Source: Candidatus Hinthialibacter antarcticus (GTDB lineage Bacteria > Hinthialibacterota > Hinthialibacteria > Hinthialibacterales > Hinthialibacteraceae). From it: a DNA stretch of 64,000 nt. A model generated the notes under the pieces. The model searched no databases, was not told the DNA's origin, and worked only from the letters and a program-made list of their open reading frames with translations. Position 1 is the stretch's first letter, and every line of letters starts with the position of its first letter. Positions 8,230 through 17,009 of this stretch are shown here, in pieces. The stretch spans positions 1-64,000 of the forward strand of contig JAVCCE010000010.1 in assembly GCA_030765645.1 (NCBI GenBank), in the 5' to 3' direction. Made by a program: the position numbers and the translations under genes.

Positions 8230-8790
8230 ATGCAGAGAAAATCTGACGCATATTCATTGATTGAACTTCTCGTTGCCGTGGCAATCATTGGGATATTGAC
8301 AACAATCTCCGTCCAGCAACTTGGCATGGCCAAAGTAAGAGCCGAAGTTGCCCGCGTACAATCGGATTTTCACAACCTAGGCGTCGCAATCAATTCATAC
8401 AAAGTCGATTCGGGCAGCTATCCAGCAACGAAATTGGCTAAGGTTTCACTGGCTTCAAACTATGTTCAAGCCATGTTCGAACTCACGACTCCCACTGCGT
8501 ATATAAACCAATTGCCTGATAGCCCCTGGCTTGGTAAAAACCTGCATCTCCATGTACTTTACAGAGCGCAACGGAATTATGAACGTACAAATCGTTATAA
8601 CGAAAATTGGGGTTTCACCTATGACTACACCTATTGGATAGGGGCTTCTGTGCTTCACATTCCAATGCAGACAATACCAAACTGGACATTAACAAGCCAT
8701 GGTCCGACCGGCATTGGTTCCACTGGGACTCCTTACGATTCATCAAATGGAACCTTAAGTAACGGTTGGATCTTTCACCATGATTATTGA
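8230..8790 (+). CDS. Type II secretion-like pseudopilin, copy 1 of tandem pair
   Basis: 186 residues from ATG 8230 (GGAAGAA upstream; 11 bases after the M56 gene, so probably cotranscribed). A short basic leader (MQRKSDAY) precedes the prepilin N-terminus SLIELLVAVAIIGILTTISV with Glu at mature position 5; the residue before cleavage appears to be Tyr or Ala rather than the usual Gly, which is atypical. The C-terminal part has LTTPTAYINQLPDSPW and ends SSNGTLSNGW plus a short tail. This LTTPTAYI...SNG-x-x-SxG pattern recurs in the other pseudopilins of this window. Role: minor pseudopilin of a secretion or surface apparatus whose ATPase and secretin are not in this window. Confidence 0.75.
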   Translation: MQRKSDAYSLIELLVAVAIIGILTTISVQQLGMAKVRAEVARVQSDFHNLGVAINSYKVDSGSYPATKLAKVSLASNYVQAMFELTTPTAYINQLPDSPWLGKNLHLHVLYRAQRNYERTNRYNENWGFTYDYTYWIGASVLHIPMQTIPNWTLTSHGPTGIGSTGTPYDSSNGTLSNGWIFHHDY

Positions 8791-8881
8791 GTATGTATGC
8801 AGGGATTCTTGTTTTTGAGAAACTTATCTTCTCACCAGAACAAACGCTTCAAAATTGGATAGGATACTAGGAAGAACGGTC

Positions 8882-9442
8882 ATGCAGAGAAAATCTGACG
8901 CATATTCATTGATTGAACTTCTCGTTGTTGTTGCAATCATTGGGATATTAACAACGGTCTCCGTTCGGCAACTTGGCATGGCCAAAATAAGAGCTGAAGT
9001 TGCCCGCGTACAATCGGATTTTCACAACGTCGGTGTCGCAATCAATCTCTACAAAGTCGACTCGGGCAGCTATCCAGCAACTAAATTGGCTAAGGTTTCA
9101 GCGGCTTCAAACTATGTCCAAGCCATGTTCGAACTAACGACTCCCACTGCGTATATAAACCAATTGCCTGATAGCCCCTGGCTTGGTAAAAACCTGCATC
9201 TCAATGTACTTTACTATGCGCAACGGTTTTATGAACGTTCAAATCGTTATAACGAAGACTGGGATTTCAGCTATGACTATACCTATTACACCAAGGATGC
9301 CATGCTCCACATTCCAATGCAGACAAAACCAAACTGGTCATTAACAAGCCATGGTCCGACCGGCATTGGTTCCTCTGCGACTCATTACAATTCATCAAAT
9401 GGAACATTAAGTAACGGTGCGGTCTTTCACCATGATTACTAA
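8882..9442 (+). CDS. Type II secretion-like pseudopilin, copy 2 of tandem pair
   Basis: 186 residues, very similar to the preceding gene along its whole length, including the same basic leader (MQRKSDAY), the SLIELLVVVAIIGILTT helix and the SNGTLSNG end. The substitutions cluster in the second half (residues 140-160 and the tail), where the domain is probably exposed. Its 5' flank repeats the 3' end of the M56 gene, so it arose by direct duplication. As in copy 1, the prepilin cleavage site lacks a clear Gly before the hydrophobic helix. Confidence 0.75.
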   Translation: MQRKSDAYSLIELLVVVAIIGILTTVSVRQLGMAKIRAEVARVQSDFHNVGVAINLYKVDSGSYPATKLAKVSAASNYVQAMFELTTPTAYINQLPDSPWLGKNLHLNVLYYAQRFYERSNRYNEDWDFSYDYTYYTKDAMLHIPMQTKPNWSLTSHGPTGIGSSATHYNSSNGTLSNGAVFHHDY

Positions 9443-9494
9443 ACAAAAATACGGAATTTATACTTTATTCACGCGAATTTTTTTAACCCGCAAT

Positions 9495-9508
9495 GCTAGT
9501 TAACTAGC
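9495..9508. promoter_or_regulatory. Perfect 14-bp palindrome, second candidate BlaI-type operator
   Basis: GCTAGTTAACTAGC is fully self-complementary. With the following CAGG it matches 15/17 bases of 5624-5640 in front of the BlaI-like gene. It lies about 100 bases before the LolA-like gene at 9604. Confidence 0.5.
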
Positions 9509-9603
9509 AGGAAGGAGGGGAATGGGAGGAATTCCAGATGCAAGTGAATGTACTGGTGGACACGGAAATTCTTGTTTCTAACAAAAAAGATTGGAGAAAA
9601 GAG

Positions 9604-10500
9604 ATGTTCATTTCAAGCGCAAAAAAACTTACTTATCTGACGGCAATCACGATTGCATGTTTTGTTGTCTTCGCCCAAACCGCAGCGGCGGAAGAAGCAA
9701 GTCCAATACAAAGCGGCGACGTGGTTTTTCATTCGCTGTATACATGTGATTTACTGCCCGCTTTTACTGGAGACAGCACTGCTTCTTTTATCGCGCATAC
9801 AAAACAAAAAAAGACGCAGGTTACTTACCAGCGTTTTATCCATGCAATCTTTGACGGCGACCAAAGCTGGATCGAAGAAACAGTTGAAGCGGATGGTCAA
9901 TTCTTTTCGTCGCCAGTCAGCACGACCTACATATATGACGGAGAATTTTTAGCCATTCTTGACAATGTATTAGGTACATTTGCGAAGAAGCCGCAGAGCC
10001 GACCTTATAGTCAAACTACATACGCTAGAAATCAACTCCATCCTTTGTACGGCGGCTACAATGCGCAAACCATATATACCATGATTGCTTCGGTGAAAAA
10101 TGATTCAGGCTTATTGCCCGGCATCACTCTCGAAAGAAACGGTTTCGTTACGACGGCTTCAGCGATTTATCCAGATTCTGAAGAAACGATAATCTTAGCC
10201 AGCATTGAATGGGACCAGGACTCGGAAGCATTGTTCAAAAAAGCAAGGTTCTTCGTTCCTTCGTCAAAAGCTGCTGTCGAAATAACGAACTCTACCTTCA
10301 AAGATTTAAACGGTGTCCGTTTCCCTGAATCGATCCAAATCCGCCTTCGTTTTGCTGACACGTTAGACGAATTTGACAATGGGCGGTTTATATCCGACCA
10401 GGTATTAACTGTTGTAAGCGCAAACTTCAATCAGGAGATACCACAAGATACGTTTTCAGTAGACGTTCCGGCTGGTTACGCCGTTGCATTTCAAAGATAG
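9604..10500 (+). CDS. LolA-like secreted protein (outer-membrane lipoprotein-sorting fold)
   Basis: 298 residues. ATG 9604 is preferred because it gives a clean signal peptide (MFISSAKKLTYLTAITIACF, then AQTAAA cleavage) and has GGAG seven bases upstream; an in-frame ATG at 9538, also behind a GGAGG, would add 22 polar residues. The mature part reads like the concave beta-sheet of LolA/LolB-type or related planctomycete proteins: a DGDQSWIE strand, YIYDGEFL, and a C-terminal LNGVRFPESIQIR...NQEIPQDTFSVDVPAG ending. Probable role: periplasmic lipid, lipoprotein or envelope-stress factor; substrate unknown. The palindrome at 9495 suggests control by the BlaI-like repressor. Confidence 0.6.
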   Translation: MFISSAKKLTYLTAITIACFVVFAQTAAAEEASPIQSGDVVFHSLYTCDLLPAFTGDSTASFIAHTKQKKTQVTYQRFIHAIFDGDQSWIEETVEADGQFFSSPVSTTYIYDGEFLAILDNVLGTFAKKPQSRPYSQTTYARNQLHPLYGGYNAQTIYTMIASVKNDSGLLPGITLERNGFVTTASAIYPDSEETIILASIEWDQDSEALFKKARFFVPSSKAAVEITNSTFKDLNGVRFPESIQIRLRFADTLDEFDNGRFISDQVLTVVSANFNQEIPQDTFSVDVPAGYAVAFQR

Positions 10501-10534
10501 TACAACTAAAGCCTATAGGGACTCGACATTTATA

Positions 10535-10573
10535 GAGTGTGGGGACTTGAATTTGTCCTCACACTCCCTTTTT
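10535..10573 (+). terminator. Rho-independent terminator
   Basis: GAGTGTGGGGAC and GTCCTCACACTC form a 12-bp stem (one G-U) around an eight-base loop, followed by CCTTTTT. It lies 34 bases after the LolA-like gene. Confidence 0.85.
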
Positions 10574-10631
10574 CTATTGTATATTTAGCATGAGAAATGT
10601 CTTGAACTGTGCAATTGAACACCAACAAACC

Positions 10632-11381
10632 ATGTGTGGACGATTTACGTTATTTTCTAAGCTTGATTTGATCAAAATCCTCTATCAGTATCTGGATGAG
10701 ACGGGACAGAACGAGCATGTCCCTTCGCCGGAGGAATGGGAAGAAATCGTCCGGCGGCATACGTCGTACAACATCGCACCGTCGCAAGAAGCGCTGGTTA
10801 TCCGCAACGGAGATAACAACGGCGAAAAGCAATTGGCCTCGCTCAAGTGGGGGCTGGTTCCCGCCTGGGCGAAAGACCTCAAACAAGCCCGCAAACCCAT
10901 CAACGCCCGCGCCGAGACCGTCGCTGAGTCGGGCATGTTTCGCGGCGCCTTCAAAAGCCGCCGCTGCCTGGTTCCGTCGTCGGGGTTCTATGAATGGAAA
11001 AAGTTAGACGCCAAGACCAAACAGCCGCACTTCATCCGCATGAAGAGCGAGGAGCCGTTGCTATTCGCTGGATTATGGGAACGCTGGAGACGCGAAGACG
11101 ACGAATTGCAAACCTTCACCATCATCACCACCGAACCGAATGAAGTGATGGCGCCGATTCACAACCGCATGCCAGTCATCTTAAATCAGAAAGAGTGCAA
11201 GCAATGGCTTGATCCAGACGCCAACGACAGCGCGGCGTTGAAAGCGCTGCTCAAGCCCTACCCTGCTGATGAGATGGAAGCCTACCCCGTCAATCCAGCG
11301 GTGAACTCACCGAGAAATAATCAACCCGAATGTACTACGCCCTTTGAGCCCCAAAATAGATCCGATGAACGATTGTTTTAG
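10632..11381 (+). CDS. yedK: SRAP-domain protein (YedK/HMCES), abasic-site DNA-protein crosslinker
   Basis: 249 residues. The start at ATG 10632 gives Met-Cys-Gly-Arg-Phe, and Cys2 (exposed after Met removal) is the catalytic nucleophile that makes a thiazolidine with abasic sites in single-stranded DNA. Other family motifs are present: YNIAPSQ, WGLVPAWAKD, INARAET (catalytic Asn), CLVPSSGFYEW (Glu) and HNRMPVIL (catalytic His). Length matches the family. It has its own terminator upstream and stands apart from its neighbours. It is the first gene of the GC-richer part of the window. Confidence 0.95.
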   Translation: MCGRFTLFSKLDLIKILYQYLDETGQNEHVPSPEEWEEIVRRHTSYNIAPSQEALVIRNGDNNGEKQLASLKWGLVPAWAKDLKQARKPINARAETVAESGMFRGAFKSRRCLVPSSGFYEWKKLDAKTKQPHFIRMKSEEPLLFAGLWERWRREDDELQTFTIITTEPNEVMAPIHNRMPVILNQKECKQWLDPDANDSAALKALLKPYPADEMEAYPVNPAVNSPRNNQPECTTPFEPQNRSDERLF

Positions 11382-11570
11382 CTGATCGTAATAGTAATTT
11401 ATCCTTGTTTCAAATAGACATAATTCGCCTGTTTACACTGATTAAATGAAACGCTTATGATACAATAATTAGTATAAAACATTGCCTGTTTCGTTCCGTA
11501 CTTATACATTCGTTGTATTACGGAGATACAGACAATACACATCTCGTTTAAGCAAAGGGGTAAATGCAAT

Positions 11571-13076
11571 ATGAAGAAAGTTTTGATCGCATCTTTGGTA
11601 TTACTCGTGAGCATGGCTATGGCAACAGTCGGTTACACACAAGCGGAACCTGTTGCTTGGGCAGATTTTGAAGTAGACGTAAATGGCTGGTGGACAGAAG
11701 AGCACGCAATTGGAATGATCTGGTCAGAAGAAGGCGCCGGTCCCGGCTCTTTTGGTTCAATCGCAACCTTGATTGACCCAAATCAACCAGATGATGACAG
11801 CCCGGAATCAAAAGTCGCTGGAAACTTACCCGAAGGCATCAACATTGCTGATTATGAGTATGTTTCCTTTTACTACAAATGCGACAGTGACGCCTACACA
11901 GGCAACACCATGTTCCTCATGCCAATGGTTGGCGGCGGAGCATCAGGCGCTGGAGCGTCACACTCCGGCACTATGATTGGCGACGGAGAATGGCATTACG
12001 AAGAGTACCATATATCCGAATTTTCGAACTGGTGGGGCGAGTGGAGTTGGGATGCAACTGATACGCTCGTGATCGGCGTTTGGGAAACCAATGACCGCGG
12101 CGAATGCGAAATGTTTTATGACCACGTGATGTTGTTTAACACTCCTGGCGACGGCGTTTTGCTTGCGCAAGAAGGTGCGCCCGAAATTACCCAAACCGTC
12201 CCTGCATCTGGCGCACAACTTTCAGCATTGAGCGAAATTACCATTTCATTCAATCAAGCAGTCGAAGGCGTCGCCGACGATGGAAGCAACCTATTGGTCA
12301 ATGGTCAGCCTGCGACTTCAGTCACAACTTCCAACAATCGTATTTTTGTCTTCACCGGTTTCCCTGAACCAACGGGAGACACCGCAGACATTGAAGTCGT
12401 TGCTGGCGATATCAAAACAGCGAACGGCGATGCGTTTGCGGGTTATTCTTTCAGCATTGGCCTTTATTCAGCCAAGTCATACACCGCCCCATTCGCGGCC
12501 GTTGCGCCAACCATGGACGGCGTCATTGACAGCGGCGAATACGCTGGCGACATGGTGAATAGTTGGAAAGACAGTCTGGGCGCTCAAGACCCCGAAAGCG
12601 ATACCGATTGGAACGCAGAGTGGACAGCGACGCATGACGCAAATTATGTGTATGTAGCGTTCCGCGCTGCGGATGATGTTCGTGAAACGGCGGCTGACGC
12701 TTGGGCGCAAGACAATGTCGAATTCTTCATTGACGGCCCCAACTTGAAAGACGGAACCGGAAATCAGTTCCGCGCCAATTGGGACGGAACGGAATGGACG
12801 ACTTCCGCTAACGAAAATTGGGAATTCACTGTCGGCGACACTGGCGACGGTTGGATTGTAGAAGCGCGCTTTGAAAAGTCGGTCTTAGATATTCCGGCGG
12901 ATGGAAGCATCGGCTTCAATATTCAACCCAGCGACAACGACGACGGAACCCGTGGAACGTATCATTTCTGGGAAGATTCTCCCGCAAATAATAACCCCTG
13001 GGACAACGCCGCTTCATGGGGCAACATGGTTCTTGTTCCTGGAACGTCAAACGTCACGGACTGGAGCCTCAATTAA
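11571..13076 (+). CDS. Secreted protein with N-terminal jelly-roll-like, Ig-like and CBM9 domains
   Basis: 501 residues with a signal peptide (MKKVLIASLVLLVSMAMATVGYTQA). Residues 28-195 look like a beta-sandwich binding domain (WADFEVDVNGWW, SFYYKCDSD, FYDHVMLF). About 203-300 is an Ig-like Big_5-type domain (VPASGAQLSALSEITISFNQAV). About 308-480 is a family 9 carbohydrate-binding/DOMON-like domain (PTMDGVIDSGEY, DANYVYVAFRA, DNVEFFIDG). No catalytic domain is visible. I infer a secreted polysaccharide-binding protein. Both ends are clear: AAAGGGG before ATG 11571 and a strong terminator after the gene. Confidence 0.75.
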   Translation: MKKVLIASLVLLVSMAMATVGYTQAEPVAWADFEVDVNGWWTEEHAIGMIWSEEGAGPGSFGSIATLIDPNQPDDDSPESKVAGNLPEGINIADYEYVSFYYKCDSDAYTGNTMFLMPMVGGGASGAGASHSGTMIGDGEWHYEEYHISEFSNWWGEWSWDATDTLVIGVWETNDRGECEMFYDHVMLFNTPGDGVLLAQEGAPEITQTVPASGAQLSALSEITISFNQAVEGVADDGSNLLVNGQPATSVTTSNNRIFVFTGFPEPTGDTADIEVVAGDIKTANGDAFAGYSFSIGLYSAKSYTAPFAAVAPTMDGVIDSGEYAGDMVNSWKDSLGAQDPESDTDWNAEWTATHDANYVYVAFRAADDVRETAADAWAQDNVEFFIDGPNLKDGTGNQFRANWDGTEWTTSANENWEFTVGDTGDGWIVEARFEKSVLDIPADGSIGFNIQPSDNDDGTRGTYHFWEDSPANNNPWDNAASWGNMVLVPGTSNVTDWSLN

Positions 13077-13113
13077 TCTATCAATGCTGTAATCCGAGAG
13101 GAAATCGAATACG

Positions 13114-13146
13114 AGCCCCGAAGGCGCATGCTTTCGGGGCTTTTTT
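13114..13146 (+). terminator. Rho-independent terminator
   Basis: AGCCCCGAA pairs with TTCGGGGCT around a short GC-containing loop, followed by a six-T run. It lies 38 bases after the CBM9 protein gene. Confidence 0.85.
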
Positions 13147-13184
13147 CATGGATCAACCCATTCTTTTATTTTAGATATATGCGC

Positions 13185-13213
13185 TTGACATCAAGTACAA
13201 ATTTCTTTAACAA
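13185..13213 (+). promoter_or_regulatory. Candidate promoter of the FG-GAP lipoprotein gene
   Basis: A consensus TTGACA at 13185-13190, then 17 bases and TAACAA at 13208-13213. The -10 is weak. It would give a leader of about 115 bases. Confidence 0.3.
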
Positions 13214-13334
13214 TATTGTCATATACTCGCTTCATTGCATTAAAATGAAGCACATAACGGCAAAACTTTTGCGTCGGATAGGGGAGACGCGGAAGAAGCC
13301 GCCATCATCGCGTTTCACAAAACAGGGGGATAAA

Positions 13335-16300
13335 ATGAAAAACCGCTTTCTCACGCAAATAATATGTATCGTCATATTTTCATTAATCGCTTGCAGTGGC
13401 CAGGTTTCATTTAGCGAAGAAGGCGGCGTAAAGATCGGCCCCCGGCCGGGCGAAGACAACCCCTATGGAGCGCCCAGCCGCTGGACGCTGTATCGCGATG
13501 ATGAACTCGCATTGTTTTCATTCAACTCAAATGATGATGAACACAAACTTCAATCCGACAAAGTGTATGTCAATGAAAACACTGACGATCTGAAGATTCA
13601 TGACGGCCACCGCGCGGACGACTTCTTTCATTGGGACGAAATAAACCATCCCGGTAAGTACGCGGCGGCGGCAGGGCGGTTTAACGTCGAATCTGACGAA
13701 GTGGCGACCGCCCACTATGTCGACGACACGCGCTGGCGAGTCAGTTTTTTTAACAATGATTTGATGCGTGTTCGCAATGTGATTTTTGAAGACGCTGGCG
13801 AAGGACTATTAGACATCGTCGCGGGTGACTTTATTGCCGTGGCGGATGACGACGAACAATTTGAAGATGAGATCATCGTCGCGCGCGCCTACAAAGACGG
13901 CTCGTCTTATTCATTGGCCTTCACGGTTTTCAACCAACTCTTAAACCCACTGCTGCAACAGGCGCCTATCGAATTAGATACAGGCGGCGGCGCGGAGCCG
14001 ATTGGCATCAAAGCAGACAAAGGCGACTTTAACAATGACGGAATCACCGACCTGGTCATTGTCGTCGCGCTGAAAGAAAAAGGCATTGTCATCTACCCGT
14101 TTTCATTCAGCGACAATTACACAACCATTACCGCCTGGGACAAACACACTCACACCCATAGTCACAATGTCTCCTCCGTTTATTTTGACTTGGCGGTTGG
14201 CGATTTTAACGGCGACAACTTAGACGATATCGCCGTGTCGTATGAAAACCTGCGCATCTACTCAACAGTTAGCGACGACACAACTGTCTTTGAATATCAA
14301 AGTTCGATTGATTACCCACCAGACGTTATGTATTCTGCTCAAATTGTCTCGGGCCTGTTTCATTATGAACCAGACTTGGGGTATGACGTGAACAGAAGCC
14401 AGATCGGCTTGGTCTATAGTTCTCCTTCGGCAAACAATCGTGATCGATATTCTGTTCAACTGTACCGGGTTTACAAAAACTTTGAATTGCATGAATTCGA
14501 TACCAACTATGGATCTCATTATGAGTTCAATCAAAATGAAGTGTGGGCAAACCAGTTTTCCTGTTCTGCAGGCAACTTCATTTTTCATGATGACCCTGAT
14601 CAGCCCCCCAACCTGTCAGAGATTTGTTTAAGTATTCCAGGGATATTTTCCGCATTGACGGTTCTGTTCAAAATCAATGATGACAAGGTCGAAGTCTTTG
14701 ACAGCGCGACAGAACGCGAAAGCGGCTTCGGGCCTGTGGTTTGCGTTGCCTATGACTCAGACGGCGACGCGCTCAAACTGGGCGCCCCCGCCCATTTGGT
14801 TACAGACAATTTTATTTCGCTCGACACGGCGATGATGGAGCCGCCCAAGCATGTTGATTATCTGCCTCTCAATCCCGAAGAATGGCACAGCGGCTCCGAC
14901 CATTGGGGCGTGATAAACGTCAATAGTTACCCTGACTTTAATGTTGACTATGTGAACGAAGACGAGACTAGCGGGTCGATTGCTTCATCTGAGCAATCAT
15001 CTCGCTCATGGGCATGGTCGTGGAGCGCAAAGTATTCAGAATCACTGCGAACTGGCCCGAAAAGTGATAACACAACGGTTTCGATAAGCGCCGCTTATAA
15101 AATGTCTGGCAGCAAGGCGCGTTCGCAGAAAAACTGGGACGAGCATTATCAAGAAACTCAAAAAACCATTTCGATGAAAACCAATGAAGACGACATGCTT
15201 CAGGGCAATTTTCAGCTCATTGATATTTGGCGATACCCCATTCTCAACCAAACGGATGAAGACGGCGCCTATCTTTATCAAGACGTGTTTCTTCCCGGCC
15301 CAAAATATTCATTTATCGGCGGGGGCCTTGGCCATGAGTTTTATCAACCCCGTCATGTGAACCATAATCTTCTGACCTACCCGCGTTTTTCTGAGTCGTT
15401 CCCTAGCGGAGTCGGCGCCTATTCTGTCATCGAGAAAAAAGATGATAGCGATAAAATTATTGAACAAGATGCGTCGCGTCCGTGGAACGATTTAAACCAC
15501 ATTGATTATTCGCCCAATGATGTGGATGTCCATGTATCATTTAATGATGCAGAAAAAACAGGATATTCAATTTCACACAATCATTCGTTCAATCACGATG
15601 TCGATTTTCACGCTAAAATTTCTTTGAAAGAAGACGTTGGAGTCGAAGCGGCGAAGCAATCGCTGGCCCTCTCGTTTAGTTCAAAATGGCGGCATCATTG
15701 GGGCGACAACACCACCAAGAAATACGAACAATCAAACACCAAGAGCGTTAAAATCCTTCAACCTGATATTCCGCTTCCTGACCCGGGCTGGGGATTCGGC
15801 TACGTTCCCGCCGTATTTGTATCGTCATCGGGCGGCGCCTGGAAGACAAAGTTTGCCATAGATCAAAACACTCTAGGCGATCGTTGGAGAAACTATTACG
15901 GCGGACGGCCTGATCTAGGCCTGGCGCTGCCTCACCGCTTTCACGCCAGCCGGGCTGACAAAGCGTCGTTTGACCGCTGGTCGCTAGTCACTGAGACTGA
16001 ACGCATGGCGATGCGCGGCGGCTTTTTGTATGAAATGGGCGACGACGATGAGGAAGAAATTCACAACGGCGCGGGCATCGAAGAAGGCGACGTGGTCATC
16101 GCGGCGGCGCGGGTGTATAACCTGTGTCTCTCTCAAGAGGCCGGACCGTTCATGGTTCGATTTGAAGCGGCGTTATTTGATGTAGCCACCGCCTTCGAAG
16201 TTGAAGGCGAGCGCATATTGATTGGCGAAACGGTTATCGAAAATCTGAATCCGCTTGAGATGCAAGAAGCCTCGGTCGAGTGGGATACGACTGGGTTTGG

Positions 16301-16928
16301 CCTTGAAGAAGAAGATGCGAGTCTTGTTTGGCGTATCTATGTCACGGTTGACCCTTATGATGAAGTCGCGGGCGAGATTCATGAATGGAAAGACGAAACA
16401 AACATTGGCGTCGAAGGCTGGACGGATGAACACGGACGGCTTTATCACGGCAACAACGAAGGTTACTTTCCTCACCACGACGGGTATTTCGTCGGCAAGC
16501 AATTATCTCAAGTAACCCTACCAGGGCCTTTGCAAGCGTATAAACACGATGAGTCGCTTGCCATCCAGTATGAGCAACAACTTCTTACCAGCGGAGAGAT
16601 TCGCGTCCCGCTAGGCAAAAAATATAAACTACGCACACACCTTCAATGCGAAAAGGCCGATCTCAACCGTATTGGTTATGTCGTATTCCATGACAAGGAC
16701 CCTGGTCAAACGAATGAAGTGATCGCCGTCCAAACGATCCGAAGCTTGAAAAAAGACAATTACGCTTGGGCGACATGGGAGCCCGTTGAAAAAGGCGAGT
16801 ACGCATTATGGTCGGTATTTTTAGAAGATTCTGACGACCCCAACCCAGGCGACGCCAGTGATGTGTTGCATGTGACAGTTTACGATCCGAATGATACGGC
16901 AATCGAGCAATGGGCATTGTTTGAATAA
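13335..16928 (+). CDS. Large FG-GAP/VCBS-repeat lipoprotein
   Basis: 1,197 residues from ATG 13335, chosen for the AGGGGG upstream and because it gives a proper signal with lipobox (FSLIACSGQ, Cys near residue 18). About residues 120-310 carry FG-GAP-type repeats with calcium-loop signatures: GDFNNDGITDLVI and GDFNGDNLDDIAV. The middle (about 560-900) is rich in His, Trp and Ser and resembles no family I know; it has paired WSWSAKYS and SKWRHHWG motifs that read like amphipathic strands. The C-terminal third has beta-rich segments with ILIGETVIENLNP. Likely a surface-anchored adhesin or polysaccharide-binding protein, perhaps with a pore-like central part. Monocistronic: a promoter candidate upstream and a bidirectional terminator downstream. 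Confidence 0.7.
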   Translation: MKNRFLTQIICIVIFSLIACSGQVSFSEEGGVKIGPRPGEDNPYGAPSRWTLYRDDELALFSFNSNDDEHKLQSDKVYVNENTDDLKIHDGHRADDFFHWDEINHPGKYAAAAGRFNVESDEVATAHYVDDTRWRVSFFNNDLMRVRNVIFEDAGEGLLDIVAGDFIAVADDDEQFEDEIIVARAYKDGSSYSLAFTVFNQLLNPLLQQAPIELDTGGGAEPIGIKADKGDFNNDGITDLVIVVALKEKGIVIYPFSFSDNYTTITAWDKHTHTHSHNVSSVYFDLAVGDFNGDNLDDIAVSYENLRIYSTVSDDTTVFEYQSSIDYPPDVMYSAQIVSGLFHYEPDLGYDVNRSQIGLVYSSPSANNRDRYSVQLYRVYKNFELHEFDTNYGSHYEFNQNEVWANQFSCSAGNFIFHDDPDQPPNLSEICLSIPGIFSALTVLFKINDDKVEVFDSATERESGFGPVVCVAYDSDGDALKLGAPAHLVTDNFISLDTAMMEPPKHVDYLPLNPEEWHSGSDHWGVINVNSYPDFNVDYVNEDETSGSIASSEQSSRSWAWSWSAKYSESLRTGPKSDNTTVSISAAYKMSGSKARSQKNWDEHYQETQKTISMKTNEDDMLQGNFQLIDIWRYPILNQTDEDGAYLYQDVFLPGPKYSFIGGGLGHEFYQPRHVNHNLLTYPRFSESFPSGVGAYSVIEKKDDSDKIIEQDASRPWNDLNHIDYSPNDVDVHVSFNDAEKTGYSISHNHSFNHDVDFHAKISLKEDVGVEAAKQSLALSFSSKWRHHWGDNTTKKYEQSNTKSVKILQPDIPLPDPGWGFGYVPAVFVSSSGGAWKTKFAIDQNTLGDRWRNYYGGRPDLGLALPHRFHASRADKASFDRWSLVTETERMAMRGGFLYEMGDDDEEEIHNGAGIEEGDVVIAAARVYNLCLSQEAGPFMVRFEAALFDVATAFEVEGERILIGETVIENLNPLEMQEASVEWDTTGFGLEEEDASLVWRIYVTVDPYDEVAGEIHEWKDETNIGVEGWTDEHGRLYHGNNEGYFPHHDGYFVGKQLSQVTLPGPLQAYKHDESLAIQYEQQLLTSGEIRVPLGKKYKLRTHLQCEKADLNRIGYVVFHDKDPGQTNEVIAVQTIRSLKKDNYAWATWEPVEKGEYALWSVFLEDSDDPNPGDASDVLHVTVYDPNDTAIEQWALFE

Positions 16929-16949
16929 TCATTGAGTCTCGTGAATAAA

Positions 16950-16984
16950 AAACCGCCCTTGAACGGATCGGTCAGGGGCGGTTT
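16950..16984. terminator. Bidirectional terminator between convergent genes
   Basis: AAACCGCCC and GGGCGGTTT form a 9-bp stem. Read on the minus strand the stem is followed by a run of T's, so it should serve the pseudopilin at 17010; on the plus strand the T-run is short. Confidence 0.75.
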
Positions 16985-17009
16985 AATTCTTGCTTTTGCC
17001 ATGACATTT

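Larger units (their letters stand above)
8174..9442. repeat. Direct tandem duplication, 652-bp offset, covering a pseudopilin gene
   Basis: The bases from about 8174 (the last 45 of the M56 gene: ATCTTCTCACCAGAACAAA...) recur from 8826 in near-identical form, and the similarity continues through both pseudopilin genes. The second copy of the M56 tail is non-coding remnant sequence, which shows the direction of the event: one unit of M56 tail plus pseudopilin was duplicated and has since diverged. Confidence 0.8.

Noticed and set aside
9522-9581. Short leader peptide in front of the LolA-like gene, with ribosome site at 9511
   Set aside because: 19 codons with no attenuator-like composition or following hairpin; more likely chance.
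12477-12710. Antisense reading frames inside the CBM9, HYR and radical SAM genes
   Set aside because: These frames follow the codon pattern of the sense genes, have no ribosome sites and no recognisable products.
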